From NCBI GenBank assembly GCA_021201905.1, contig JAJQEA010000148.1, forward strand, positions 1 to 59,863: 59,863 nucleotides of DNA, in the 5' to 3' direction. The translations under genes were made by a program, and so were the position numbers. Below are positions 37,371 through 46,419 of the stretch, in pieces (position 1 is the first letter of the stretch; each line of letters begins with the position of its first letter). The notes beneath the pieces are model-generated. The model did no database searches, had not been told where the DNA came from, and worked only from the letters and a program-made list of their open reading frames with translations. This DNA is from Clostridia bacterium (GTDB lineage Bacteria > Bacillota > Clostridia > Lachnospirales > Lachnospiraceae).

Positions 37371-39056
37371 CTATTGGGCCACATCCCACTGCTCCACATG
37401 ATTGAGGAAGCCATAGACGCTGGGCTTAACCCCTGTCAGTCGCTTATTGGCCGCTGCCATGGTCCTGATAATGTAGGCGGAAAACATGGGCACATCCTCC
37501 TGGACCTTCCGGTCCACGATCCCGTACAATTCCTTCAGCTTGTCCCTGTCATTTGTCAGGACCACATTTGACAATGCTTCCTCCACCTCCGGCCTGGTAT
37601 AGCCGGTCCAGCTGCCCTGGCCGCCTAAAAGCCAAGCCACGTCCGCGTAAGGATCCACCGGCGGATAGGTATACTGTACGGCCAGCACATCAAAATCACC
37701 CCCGGCGGCAGTGCTCATCAGCGTATTGATGTCCATGGTCTGGATATCTGCCTTAATGCCCACCGCTGCCCACTGGGCTGCTATGACAGAGGCCGCGTTC
37801 ACAAAGGTGCTGTCGCCTGAGTCAATGCAGAAACGTATGCTTTTGCTCTGGTCCCATCCGCTCTCCGCCAGCAGGCTCTTTGCCTTTTCCGGATCATAGG
37901 AAACAGGCGCCAGGGAGCTGTCGAAATACGGGCTGGCCGATGACAGGAATCCGTCCACCACTTCTCCGTTGCCCTTTAAGAGCTGCTCCAGGAGCTGGCT
38001 GCGGTCCACCGCGTACAACATGGCCTGGCGCACCTTTGGGTCGGTGATTTTAGCTGTATTGATGAATACGGACTGGTTGGTGATGGGGTCTCCGTAGGAA
38101 ACCTCCACGTTCTCCAGCGCCGCCACGCTCTCATAGTCCTCCAGGGGAATGGTGCTCATGGTGTTCTGGGTAATGTCGATTTCCCCGGACTTAAGCCCTG
38201 CATAGAGCTGGCTGCCTTCCACGATTTTTATGTTGAGACGCTCAATCTTAGGAGCGCCCTTCCAGTAGTCTTTGTTGGCCTCATAGGACACATAATGGTC
38301 CCGGTCAAACTCAGTCACCCTGTAGGGACCGCTCACCACGTCCGGATGGCTGAACCACAGGTCTGAGACAAGCGCCTTCTCGCCGATATCACCAATCACA
38401 TGCTTTGGAAGGGGCATGAGATAACGGGCATAGGAGCTGTTAAAGGTTATGAGCGACATGGGAGCCTTGGTGGTAAAACGCACGGTCTTGTCATCCACCC
38501 TGGTAATGCCCTCCACATGGTCGGCCCCCTCTTCCACGAACCCGTCGTCGCCCACACCTTCAAATACATAGTACATCATAGCCGGATTTCCGATAACCGG
38601 GCTGCAAATCCTGAGGGCCGTGTACACCACGTCATCCGCGGTAACCGGAGTACCGTCGGACCAGACCGCCTTATCGTCAATATGCACCAGGAAATTCCTC
38701 TCGTCCTCCGCTGTCACGGAATCTGCCAGCATTCCTTCAAAGTCCATGTTCTGGTCCAGTTCCACCAGCGGCAGGAACATGAGACCTGTTGCATATTTAT
38801 TCATCTCCACGCCGTCCATCAGCAGGGGATTCAGCGTATTGAGGGAGCTGGTCACGCCGATATTGACGATTTTTCCGCTGTCAGAGGACGTTCCCTGGGT
38901 CTGTCCTGATCCTGCCTGGCCTGATTCCGTCTGGCCCGATGGCCGGCTGCCGCCTTTGCCCCCGCATCCCGCCGCCGACAGGACCATGACCGCAGATAAA
39001 ACAAGAGCAAGGCATCTGCCCGCCATTCTCCCCGCTGTTCCTTTTGTATGTTTCAT
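37371..39056 (-). CDS. Peptide ABC transporter substrate-binding lipoprotein
   Basis: A 561-residue family 5 solute-binding protein with lipoprotein signal (lipobox S-A-A-G-C-G-G) and a Gly/Ser/Gln-rich linker. The ATG at 39056 has AAGGAGGAG upstream; the longer in-frame start is not supported. The sequence around its TAG stop is duplicated once (CCCAATAG at a 14-bp distance). An inverted repeat overlaps the predicted promoter. Confidence 0.94.
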   Translation of the reverse strand: MKHTKGTAGRMAGRCLALVLSAVMVLSAAGCGGKGGSRPSGQTESGQAGSGQTQGTSSDSGKIVNIGVTSSLNTLNPLLMDGVEMNKYATGLMFLPLVELDQNMDFEGMLADSVTAEDERNFLVHIDDKAVWSDGTPVTADDVVYTALRICSPVIGNPAMMYYVFEGVGDDGFVEEGADHVEGITRVDDKTVRFTTKAPMSLITFNSSYARYLMPLPKHVIGDIGEKALVSDLWFSHPDVVSGPYRVTEFDRDHYVSYEANKDYWKGAPKIERLNIKIVEGSQLYAGLKSGEIDITQNTMSTIPLEDYESVAALENVEVSYGDPITNQSVFINTAKITDPKVRQAMLYAVDRSQLLEQLLKGNGEVVDGFLSSASPYFDSSLAPVSYDPEKAKSLLAESGWDQSKSIRFCIDSGDSTFVNAASVIAAQWAAVGIKADIQTMDINTLMSTAAGGDFDVLAVQYTYPPVDPYADVAWLLGGQGSWTGYTRPEVEEALSNVVLTNDRDKLKELYGIVDRKVQEDVPMFSAYIIRTMAAANKRLTGVKPSVYGFLNHVEQWDVAQ

Positions 39057-39171
39057 AAATCTCCTCCTTAAATCCCCGGAGCACCCGTATACGCGCTCCG
39101 GCCGTTGGCACCGCGTACCGTCAATACCGGCAGCATGACTTCCGTTTCTGCAAAACACTGTGCCGCGCAAC

Positions 39172-39223
39172 AAAACCACACTATTCATAGCAAATTAGTA
39201 TGGTTTTATTTATATCATTACAA
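39172..39223 (-). promoter_or_regulatory. Promoter with overlapping operator-like inverted repeat
   Basis: Minus strand: TTGTAA (39218-39223), 17-bp spacer, TACTAA (39195-39200). AAAACCACACTA (39172-39183) and TAGTATGGTTTT (39196-39207) form an inverted repeat with one mismatch and a 12-bp centre. The right arm covers the -10 box, so a bound protein would block transcription of the second peptide transporter operon. Confidence 0.5.
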
Positions 39224-39316
39224 GCAATAAATGTCAATAGTTCTGTCCCCCGGCTTGTAAAATAAAGTGGAAATTTACACCAAACTGCTATAGAATAAGG
39301 TTAAAAGGAGTACGCT

Positions 39317-40374
39317 ATGGCCCACTATTACATATCGCAAATCAGACCCAATGACAAACCGGCCAACCAGCAGCTGGACCTGCTTCTGACGTCAGAAGGC
39401 ATCCGCAGAGACGGTAACCTGGATTACACCTGCGGCATGTTTGATGAGGAAATGAATCTGATAGCCACAGGCAGCTGCTTTAGCAATACGCTCCGGTGCA
39501 TGGCCGTGAGCCGTGACCACCAGGGCGAAGGTCTCATGAATCAAATCATGACCCATCTTATGGAAATACAGGTAGCCCGCGGCAATACCCATCTGTTCCT
39601 GTATACAAAATGCAGCTCTGCCCGGTTCTTCGCAGACCTGGGATTTTATGAGATTGCACGGACAGACGGACAGGTTGTGTTTATGGAAAACAAAAAAAAA
39701 ACGGATTCTCCTCCTATTTACAGAAGCTCTCCCATGAATCGGAAAGGAACGCCTCCCGGGAGCGGTGCACCGCCCTGGTGATGAACGCCAATCCATTTAC
39801 CCTGGGCCACCTGTATCTGACCGAACGGGCCGCGGCTGAAAATGACGCTGTCCACCTGTTCATGGTCAGCGAGGACGTAAGCCTTATACCGTTTCCGGTG
39901 CGCAGACGCCTGATAACAGAGGGGACCTCCCACCTGGACAATATTATATATCACGACAGCGGCCCCTATATGATCAGCAGTGCCACGTTCCCCAGTTACT
40001 TTCAAAAGGATATGGACGCTGTCATTGAAAGCCACGCAAAGCTGGACCTGGCCATATTCGGAAAAATCGCCCGTGCCCTGGGCATTGGCAGACGCTATGT
40101 GGGCGAGGAGCCCCACAGCCGGGTAACAGGCATTTATAACCAGATTATGGAAAAAGAGCTGCCAAAGGCTGGTATCCGGTGCACCGTCATCCCCCGCAGA
40201 CGGCAGGATGGCGCCGCCATCAGCGCTTCCGCGGTCCGCAGGGCCATCAAGGAAAACCATATGGAACTTCTGCCGTCCCTTGTGCCTCCGGCCACCCTGC
40301 GCTACCTGCTCAGCCAAGAAGCCGATCCTGTCCTCCGCAAAATCCGCGGGGCAAACGATGTGATACACTACTAA
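39317..40374 (+). pseudogene. citC: [Citrate (pro-3S)-lyase] ligase-like gene, frameshifted at an A10 run
   Basis: The first frame (39317 on) encodes the N-terminal GNAT-like domain of CitC (A-V-S-R-D-H-Q-G-E-G-L-M-N, then F-F-A-D-L-G-F-Y-E-I). The second frame (to 40374) encodes the nucleotidyltransferase domain with M-N-A-N-P-F-T-L-G-H. They meet at ten A residues (39692-39701). One more A would give K-K-K-N-G-F-S-S-Y-L-Q-K-L and a full-length protein of about 352 residues. CitC acetylates the citrate lyase prosthetic group; no citrate lyase genes lie in this window. A10 runs can slip during transcription, so some full-length product is possible. Confidence 0.88.
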
Positions 40375-40455
40375 TTCTTCTTTTGCTTCATTCCGTATTG
40401 TGGTACAATGCCTTATAATACACAAAACTCTCAATGAGGTAACGGAGGTATTCAT

Positions 40456-40797
40456 ATGGATATGAACCTGATGCTGATTATTGTACAGGAAAATGACGCG
40501 GAGGCACTGGCATCCGCATTTAAGAGAAGCCAGATTCAGGCCACCAGGATAGACGCCAAAGGGCTGGTGTCCAGCAGGAAGCTCAACGTGTTCCTGGTAG
40601 GCACGGAACGGATGGATGAGGTATTGCAGCTGGTATCCTCCAACTGTAAAGAGCGGGCCGTGGAGATAGAGGACCAGGAATATAACGGCCATATGTTCGT
40701 GGATGTGCAGAAAACCATTGTCATAGGCGGCGCCATCATCTTCATCATGGGCGAAGCCCGGCTGCTGAAGGTCAAGGGGGAATGCTGCGGGGATTAA
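40456..40797 (+). CDS. Cyclic-di-AMP receptor, DarA/PstA-like
   Basis: A 113-residue PII-like protein of the cyclic-di-AMP receptor family. It begins with L-M-L-I-I-V-Q-E-N-D, has the variable T/B-loop region in the middle, and ends with V-Q-K-T-I-V-I-G-G-A-I-I-F-I-M, matching the G-G-A strand of the family. It would sense cyclic-di-AMP; its partner is unknown. It stands 81 bp after the citC-like gene and shares a bidirectional terminator with rpsR. Confidence 0.85.
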   Translation: MDMNLMLIIVQENDAEALASAFKRSQIQATRIDAKGLVSSRKLNVFLVGTERMDEVLQLVSSNCKERAVEIEDQEYNGHMFVDVQKTIVIGGAIIFIMGEARLLKVKGECCGD

Positions 40798-40826
40798 GGG
40801 CAGGCTTTAAAAACAGGAACACAAAA

Positions 40827-40859
40827 ACGGGACTCCATACTTCATATATGGAATCCCGT
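40827..40859. terminator. Bidirectional terminator between the cyclic-di-AMP receptor gene and rpsR
   Basis: ACGGGACTCCATA and TATGGAATCCCGT form a hairpin with one mismatch, followed by CTTTTT on the plus strand and GTTTTTG on the minus strand. It separates two convergent genes. Confidence 0.85.
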
Positions 40860-40895
40860 AATCTTTTTACCCATCAATCCCTGCAAAGTAAAGAA

Positions 40896-41165
40896 TTAAT
40901 CGCAGGTATATGGCATCAGAGCGATGTGACGTGCGCGCTTGATAGCTACAGTCAGGGCTCTCTGGTGCTTTGCACAGTTGCCTGTGATACGGCGGGGAAG
41001 GATTTTTCCTCTCTCGGATACGTATCTCTTTAACTTGTTAACATCCTTATAATCGATGGTTCCGTTCTTATCTCCACAGAATACACAAACTTTTTTTCTT
41101 CTGCGCATTCCGCCTGGTCTTCTCATCTTAGCGCCATCTGGTCTGTCTGTTTTATTAAATGCCAT
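40896..41165 (-). CDS. rpsR: 30S ribosomal protein S18
   Basis: An 89-residue S18 with a basic N-terminus ([10 protein letters not shown]) and the conserved [12 protein letters not shown]. The C-x-x-C pair at the start suggests the zinc-type form. It is the last gene of the rpsF-ssb-rpsR operon. Confidence 0.97.
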   Translation of the reverse strand: MAFNKTDRPDGAKMRRPGGMRRRKKVCVFCGDKNGTIDYKDVNKLKRYVSERGKILPRRITGNCAKHQRALTVAIKRARHIALMPYTCD

Positions 41166-41202
41166 TGGTGTTGTCCTCCTTTATTATTAACCATGGAACA
41201 TC

Positions 41203-41667
41203 CTAGTTAAATGGAAGTCCTTCGTCCTCCACCCCATCAGGAATGTTCATAAACCCATCACCAATCGCACTGGTAGGAGCCGGTCTCTGAGACGGAGCTG
41301 CCTGGGCATATCCTCCCATTTCAGACGCCGCACCCTTACTGTCTGCGAATTCCTGGTCATCCAAAATGACCTCGGTGGTGTATACTTTCTGACCTTCTTT
41401 ATTTACATAGCTACCTGTCTGGATTCTGCCTGACACAAGCACCCGCATTCCCTGACGGAAATACTTCTCGGCAAACTCGGCCGCGCGGTCAAAGGCAACA
41501 CAGTTGATAAAATCGGCTGTCTGCTGCTCCGCGGAGCTGTCCTGGTTCCTGCGGCCCCTTCTGTCCACTGCAAGGGTGTACCTGGCTATCGCCATGGAAC
41601 GCTCTCCCTGTGAATACCTGACTTCTGGGTCTCTTGTCAATCTTCCCATTAAGATAACTCTGTTCAT
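41203..41667 (-). CDS. ssb: Single-stranded DNA-binding protein
   Basis: A 154-residue SSB with an OB fold (M-N-R-V-I-L-M-G-R-L-T-R-D-P-E start), a flexible Gln/Pro/Ala linker and the acidic C-terminal tip D-E-G-L-P-F-N that recruits repair and replication proteins. It lies between rpsF and rpsR as usual in Firmicutes. Its tip matters for comparison with the protein at 54643-55359. Confidence 0.97.
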   Translation of the reverse strand: MNRVILMGRLTRDPEVRYSQGERSMAIARYTLAVDRRGRRNQDSSAEQQTADFINCVAFDRAAEFAEKYFRQGMRVLVSGRIQTGSYVNKEGQKVYTTEVILDDQEFADSKGAASEMGGYAQAAPSQRPAPTSAIGDGFMNIPDGVEDEGLPFN

Positions 41668-41716
41668 ACGGTCACACTTCCTTTTTCTCTCCCGCCATTG
41701 GCGGTCTGGGTATCTC

Positions 41717-42004
41717 TTATGCCTCTGCCTTAACGCATAAGTATCTGATCACTGGTTCCATAATACGAATGTGAGCCTCTACTTCATTCGGGCATACAGA
41801 ATCAGACTCGAACTGGATGAAGTAGTAGTAAGCTTCGTGCATCTTCTGAATTTCATAAGCAAGTCTCTTCTTGCCCCATTCATCTACATTTGTTACAGTG
41901 CCGCCGAAACGGGTGATGTAACCCTTTACCTTTTCGATTGCTGCTGCACGCTGCTCGTCTTCCAGCTTCACATTCAGAACAACGGTTAATTCATACTTGT
42001 TCAT
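41717..42004 (-). CDS. rpsF: 30S ribosomal protein S6
   Basis: A 95-residue S6 (M-N-K-Y-E-L-T-V-V-L-N start, W-G-K-K-R-L-A-Y-E-I-Q-K in the middle). It is the first gene of the operon, transcribed from the promoter at 42081-42109. Confidence 0.97.
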   Translation of the reverse strand: MNKYELTVVLNVKLEDEQRAAAIEKVKGYITRFGGTVTNVDEWGKKRLAYEIQKMHEAYYYFIQFESDSVCPNEVEAHIRIMEPVIRYLCVKAEA

Positions 42005-42080
42005 CTTGCTTTACCTCCTTGTGGTCTCTGGCCCCTGCTTTCAGTAACAGGAGCAAGGATATAATATGTCACGAAATATT

Positions 42081-42109
42081 ATTTTAACAAATTCCTTGGA
42101 CAAATGCAA
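42081..42109 (-). promoter_or_regulatory. Promoter of rpsF-ssb-rpsR
   Basis: Minus strand: TTGCAT (42104-42109), 17-bp spacer, TAAAAT (42081-42086). The leader of about 70 nt contains a CTCCTGTTACTGAAAGCAGG-type inverted repeat near 42025-42050, possibly an S6:S18 autoregulatory structure. Confidence 0.65.
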
Positions 42110-42172
42110 GATGTTTTTTTGTTTTCTTACAATTTTTGTGACGGATTTCACGGTATTTTCCGGGACAGCCGA

Positions 42173-42376
42173 CTAAACGTCCTCTTTTGCCTTGGTAAGT
42201 CCCCTGGTATTCTTCTCCACCAGCCTGCGGGCAATCATGATCTGATGTCCGCATCCCATGCATTTGAGCCGGAAATCAGCTCCCACCCTGAGGATTTCCC
42301 ACTGGCTGCTGCCGCAGGGGTGGGTCTTTTTAAGCTTTACGATGTCCCCTACTTCATAATTTAACCTTTCGTTCAT
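42173..42376 (-). CDS. DUF951 family small protein
   Basis: A 67-residue protein beginning N-Y-E-V-G-D-I-V-K-L-K-K-T-H-P-C-G, with G-S-x-x-W-E-I and C-M-G-C-G-H. The Cys/His pattern suggests metal binding, and the family often sits near rpsF in Firmicutes. The ATG at 42376 has GGAG upstream; the extension to 42421 would overlap the aldo/keto reductase gene. Function is unknown. Confidence 0.85.
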   Translation of the reverse strand: MNERLNYEVGDIVKLKKTHPCGSSQWEILRVGADFRLKCMGCGHQIMIARRLVEKNTRGLTKAKEDV

Positions 42377-42417
42377 GCCATATCTCCATTTCTGTATATG
42401 GGTCTGGCCGCTGCCTG

Positions 42418-43409
42418 TCACCCTTTCAGTATGCCTTCAATCTCAGCCAGCTCCTCAGGGCTGAATGCCAGGTTGTCAAGCGCCTTTACATTGTCCTCCA
42501 GCTGGGCAACGCTGCTGGCCCCTATGAGGACGCTGGTGACTTCCTTCCTGCGAAGCACCCAGGCCAGGGCCATCCGGGCAAGGGACTGCCCCCGCGCTCC
42601 GGCCACCCTGTCCAGAGCCCTGATTTTAACCAGCTTGTCCTCTGTCAGGTATCTTCCGCCTATGGTGGAACCTTTCTTTGTTGCCCTGGAGCCTTCCGGT
42701 ATCCCATCCAGGTATCTTCCCGTCAGGGCGCCCTGTGCCAGAGGGCTGTAGCAAATGCAGCCCACGCCCTCACGGTCCAGAAGCTCCAAAAGTCCGTCCT
42801 CCACCCAGCGCTCAAACATATTATACCACGGCTGGTGAAGAAGGCAGGGGGTTTGTTTTCCCTCAGTATGCGGATGGTTGCCTCCGCTTCCTCTGCCTGA
42901 TAGTTGGAGATCCCCACATACAGGGCCTTTCCCTGGCGCACGATGTCAGACAGGGCGCCCATGGTCTCCTCCAGGGGCGTCTCCGGGTCAGGACGGTGAT
43001 GGTAAAACACATCCACATACTCCAATCCCATACGCTTTAGGCTGGAATCCAGACTGGCCATAAGGTACTTCCTGGAGCCCCAGTTGCCGTAGGGCCCCGG
43101 CCAGAAATCAAATCCAGCCTTTGTGGAGATAAACAGCTCATTCCTGTACCTTCCCAGACCATCCCGAAGAACGGACCCGAAATTTTCCTCTGCCCTCCCC
43201 ACTGCCGGAAATCCATAATTGTTTGCCAGGTCAAAATGGGTGATACCCATATCAAAGGCCCTGAAAAGAACGGCCTCCTGTTCCTCCAGGCTCTTTTCGA
43301 GTCCGAAATTCTGCCACAGCCCCAGGGATATCCTTGGAAGCAGGACACCGCTTCTGCCGCTGCGCTTATATTCCATGCGTCCGTATCTGTTCTCTGCCGC
43401 CTGATACAT
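42418..43409 (-). pseudogene. Aldo/keto reductase (YghZ-like), frameshifted
   Basis: Two overlapping frames make one enzyme. The first (43409 down) has the N-terminal half: G-L-W-Q-N-F-G, D-L-A-N-N-Y-G with the catalytic Tyr, S-T-K-A-G and Y-H-H-R-P-D-P. The second (to 42418) has the C-terminal half: S-P-L-A-Q-G-A-L-T-G-R-Y, A-L-A-W-V-L and S-V-L-I-G-A-S cofactor motifs. They join where H-Q-P-x-Y-N-M-F is expected, near a five-G run at 42847-42851, with one base missing. The full enzyme would be about 330 residues, an NADPH reductase of the L-glyceraldehyde 3-phosphate reductase group. Confidence 0.88.
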
Positions 43410-43440
43410 ATGCGATTCCTTCCTTTCCTAATCATCTTTC

Positions 43441-44163
43441 CTAATCAACCACAGTCCCAAGGACCTCCCCGATAGGATCGCTGATGACCAGATCCGCCTG
43501 GGAATCCCTGGAGGTGGCTGCCTTGTTGATGAGCACCAGTTTATTGCCTCTGTAATAATCAATCAGCCCGGCCGCGGGGTATACCACCAGGGATGTCCCT
43601 CCTATGATGAGTATGTCCCCATTCCTGATATAGTCCACGGATTTCTGCAGGATCCTGTTATCCAGTCCCTCCTCGTACAGGACCACGTCCGGTTTAATCA
43701 CACCGCCGCAGCTGCAATGGGGCACTCCGTCGCTCTTTACAATGTAATCCAAATCATAAAACTGTCCGCACCTGGTACAGTAATTCCTATGTACGCTGCC
43801 GTGAAGCTCCAGCACCTCCCTGCTTCCCGCCATCTGGTGGAGGCCGTCGATGTTCTGGGTGATGACCGCCCTGAGCTTTCCTCTCTCCTCCAGCCGGGCC
43901 AGGGCCTTGTGGGCCCCGTTGGGAACAGCTCCGGTAAACAGCATCCGGTCCTTATAAAAGCGGTAAAATTCCTCCGGATACCGCATATAAAAGCTGTGGC
44001 TTATGATGGTCTCAGGCGGGTATTTGTACTGCTGGTTGTAGAGCCCGTCCACACTGCGGAAATCCGGAATCCCGCTTTCCGTGGATACTCCGGCTCCGCC
44101 AAAGAACACAATGTTATCGCTGCCGTCAATCCATTCCTTTAACTGCCGCCATTTTTCGTTCAT
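43441..44163 (-). CDS. cobB: NAD-dependent protein deacylase (sirtuin)
   Basis: A 240-residue Sir2 enzyme that removes acyl groups from lysines using NAD. The NAD loop G-A-G-V-S-T-E-S-G-I-P-D-F-R lies near residues 23-36, N-I-D at 104-106 and the catalytic His at 121. Zinc ligands are C129, C132, C150 and C152. The gene is intact. It lies 31 bp upstream of the aldo/keto reductase gene. Confidence 0.95.
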   Translation of the reverse strand: MNEKWRQLKEWIDGSDNIVFFGGAGVSTESGIPDFRSVDGLYNQQYKYPPETIISHSFYMRYPEEFYRFYKDRMLFTGAVPNGAHKALARLEERGKLRAVITQNIDGLHQMAGSREVLELHGSVHRNYCTRCGQFYDLDYIVKSDGVPHCSCGGVIKPDVVLYEEGLDNRILQKSVDYIRNGDILIIGGTSLVVYPAAGLIDYYRGNKLVLINKAATSRDSQADLVISDPIGEVLGTVVD

Positions 44164-44207
44164 ACCATTATCCCTCCTGATTCTCCCGGTCCATACCGTG
44201 TCTGCGC

Positions 44208-45336
44208 TTACACCACCTCATCTAGATACACGCCGTCCAGGGCCTGCACATACGCGCACCAGAAAGGCACCGCATTCTGCTCCCCCTCTGCCGGCTCCTT
44301 CGGGACGCTGTATCCAAACAGCCAGGACGCCAGCTGTTCTATGGTAATGTCCAAAACCTCCGTGGAAACCAGTGTCCCCGGATAATCCGGCTCCTCCGCC
44401 CATTTTCCGGCGTGAACCTCCGGCAGGGTCAAACCTTTCTTTGTCAGGGATGAGCCGTTTCCGTCGATTTTCCATCTCCACAAACCGCTGTTGCCCGGTA
44501 TCAGCGCGTCATGGATATTGACCATCACATCCATGGCAGGGCAGGGACACCCCTCATCCAGGACAATGGCTTCCATAAAGGAGCGCACATCGGTGATGCG
44601 GGCCATGATTGCGGGTCTGGGCGGATATTGGCCGCTGTCCGGTTCCAGCCACTCATCCCTGCCCGCGTACAGGAACCTCTGCTCCTGCTTCTCACGTCCC
44701 CAAAAGGACTGGAACGCCTGCAGGGCCCCTGTGCCGTCGTACCATCCATATACGCTTCCCGCCTCGCTGTCCAGCTCAGACTGGAGCATCTCCATATAAT
44801 CCCGGTCGCGCAGTGCATACACCTGGAATCTGGAAGAAAGCCAATGATTCATCCAGCCGGCCAGCGAGGAACAGAGATTTCCGTCCATCCGAAGCTCCCT
44901 CCTGTGAAGGCGCTCCTCTGCCTCAGATCCCAGCCGGTACCGGGGCTGGTCAAATATATACCGGAACCCAAAAGGCCGGTAGATATCCGGTGAGGCCGGC
45001 ATGAGGTAGCAGAAGGGCTTCCTGTCCCGGTGCATGTCTCCAAACATCCTCATGAGCACATCCCTCATATGTCCCCGGTGGCGGCTGTCGGCAGCCGTAG
45101 CCACGCCAACGATGTAATCCAGCTTCCACATCTTCTTTCCCACATTGACCCTGTACGGGTTCATGTGGGCCATGGTGACAATACGCCCCCTGTCGTCCTC
45201 CTTCACCAATACGGCGCTCTGACACAGCTTTTTATCAAAATAATAGTCTGCAAATTCCCGGGAATCCTCCGGGAACGCTTCCTCCCAAAGGGGGCCTGCA
45301 CGCCCCAAACTCACTCTTCTCCAAATACCGGATCAT
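44208..45336 (-). pseudogene. Eis-like GNAT acetyltransferase, frameshifted near its start
   Basis: The main frame (44208-45314) encodes a GNAT domain with I-V-G-V-A-T-A-A-D-S-R-H-R-G-H acetyl-CoA loop and a C-terminal SCP2-like domain, as in Eis/YokD-type proteins. The natural start is the ATG at 45336, which overlaps the upstream stop (ATGA) and reads M-I-R-Y-L-E-K-S-E-F-G-A-C-R-P. One extra base in a five-G run (45290-45294) then shifts the frame; with four G it continues P-L-W-E-E-A-F-P. The only in-frame start left is a GTG at 45314 without a good ribosome site. Confidence 0.87.
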
Positions 45337-46244
45337 CGTTCCCTCACCATATATTTTCTCGCAAATCCAATGGGGCAATAGCTCATCTTGGCCTTTCTGA
45401 GCCCCTCCATCCCCACGTCGTCCTCCCGGTTCACCAGCTCAGCCTCGGGAAATTCATTTATCAGGAACTGCTGGTTGATAAACTGGTACAATCCCCTGAT
45501 TTCAGGGTTGGCCTTCTCGATATGAATGACAGCCATGTTCTCCCGTACATTAAGGCTTCCAATCGTAAACGCCTCCAGCTGCCCGTCAATGTATACCCCC
45601 GCCATCCTCACGTAGAGGCTGGAACAGTTTTTAAGTATGTCGTGGATTCCCGCCACCTCATAATCAAGTGACAGCTCCATGGCGCCCACTTCCTCCTTGT
45701 GCTGCCTCCAGCGCTCCATAAACTGCCACACCTCATGCCGTTCGGAACAGCACAGGCGCCTGTACTCATACCGGCCCTCATACGTGCGCTTAAAGCCGTT
45801 AAGGTGGTTTCTCTTCTTGACGAACTTTTTCCCCTCCAGCTTTCTCAGCTCCTCGCCGCTGTAGAGATAGTCCTTTAAATCCACCTGCTCCTCCACCTCA
45901 AAGAGGGCCGGGTCCAGGTTCAGGTACTGTACTGCTTCCTCATCGGCCAGGGAGATATAGAAGGGCTTATGAAGCACTCCCGAAAAATAATCCACCATCT
46001 GCTGGAAAAAGTAAGGCAGGTCCTCCTCCCTGCACAGAGGCATGGCGGTGGAAACCTGGTCGTCCTTTTCCATAAGCCACAAAACAGCCCTACCCTCGCT
46101 CACCGCGCACTGCACATGGTAATAGTCCTTCCACAAAAAACTGTCCAGAAACACACTGTCACATGTTTTATTGGGCCTCAGCCCATAAAAAGGCCGAAGC
46201 CTGTCTATATCCCCGGCCACAACCGGCTTAAATTCCAATTCCAT
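45333..46244 (-). CDS. DUF2156 family protein
   Basis: A 303-residue protein of the DUF2156 family (GNAT-like fold related to the catalytic domain of phosphatidylglycerol lysyltransferase). Typical elements are L-R-P-N-K-T-C-D-S-V-F near residue 22, K-K-R-N-H-L-N-G-F-K near 144, and V-N-R-E-D-D-V-G-M-E-G-L-R-K-A-K near the end. It has no membrane segments, so it is a cytoplasmic aminoacyl- or acyl-transferase by analogy; the substrate is unknown. It is coupled by ATGA to the Eis-like acetyltransferase gene. Confidence 0.85.
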   Translation of the reverse strand: MELEFKPVVAGDIDRLRPFYGLRPNKTCDSVFLDSFLWKDYYHVQCAVSEGRAVLWLMEKDDQVSTAMPLCREEDLPYFFQQMVDYFSGVLHKPFYISLADEEAVQYLNLDPALFEVEEQVDLKDYLYSGEELRKLEGKKFVKKRNHLNGFKRTYEGRYEYRRLCCSERHEVWQFMERWRQHKEEVGAMELSLDYEVAGIHDILKNCSSLYVRMAGVYIDGQLEAFTIGSLNVRENMAVIHIEKANPEIRGLYQFINQQFLINEFPEAELVNREDDVGMEGLRKAKMSYCPIGFARKYMVRER

Positions 46245-46324
46245 AGCATAGCACCTTCTTTTCGTTTAACTCTAGATAGTATACCATAAAACCGGGTTCT
46301 ATAACAGTTTTTTTGCATCACAGG

Positions 46325-46362
46325 AAAAAGACCTGGAAGCCGTCCTGTTTCCAGATCTCTTT
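46325..46362 (-). terminator. Terminator after the DUF3794/LysM gene
   Basis: On the minus strand AAAGAGATCTGGAA pairs with TTCCAGGTCTTTTT (two wobbles) around a ten-base loop and ends in a T-run. Its position after the TAG at 46420 supports that codon, not the TAG at 46543, as the natural gene end. Confidence 0.75.
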
Positions 46363-46419
46363 CACTTTCCGGACCTCATTTTCCCAAAGCCGTGCGTCCT
46401 CCCGCGGCAGGTTCCTCCG

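Noticed and set aside
39718-40692. Long minus-strand frame opposite citC and the cyclic-di-AMP receptor gene
   Set aside because: Antisense to two plus-strand genes with recognisable domains; no ribosome site.
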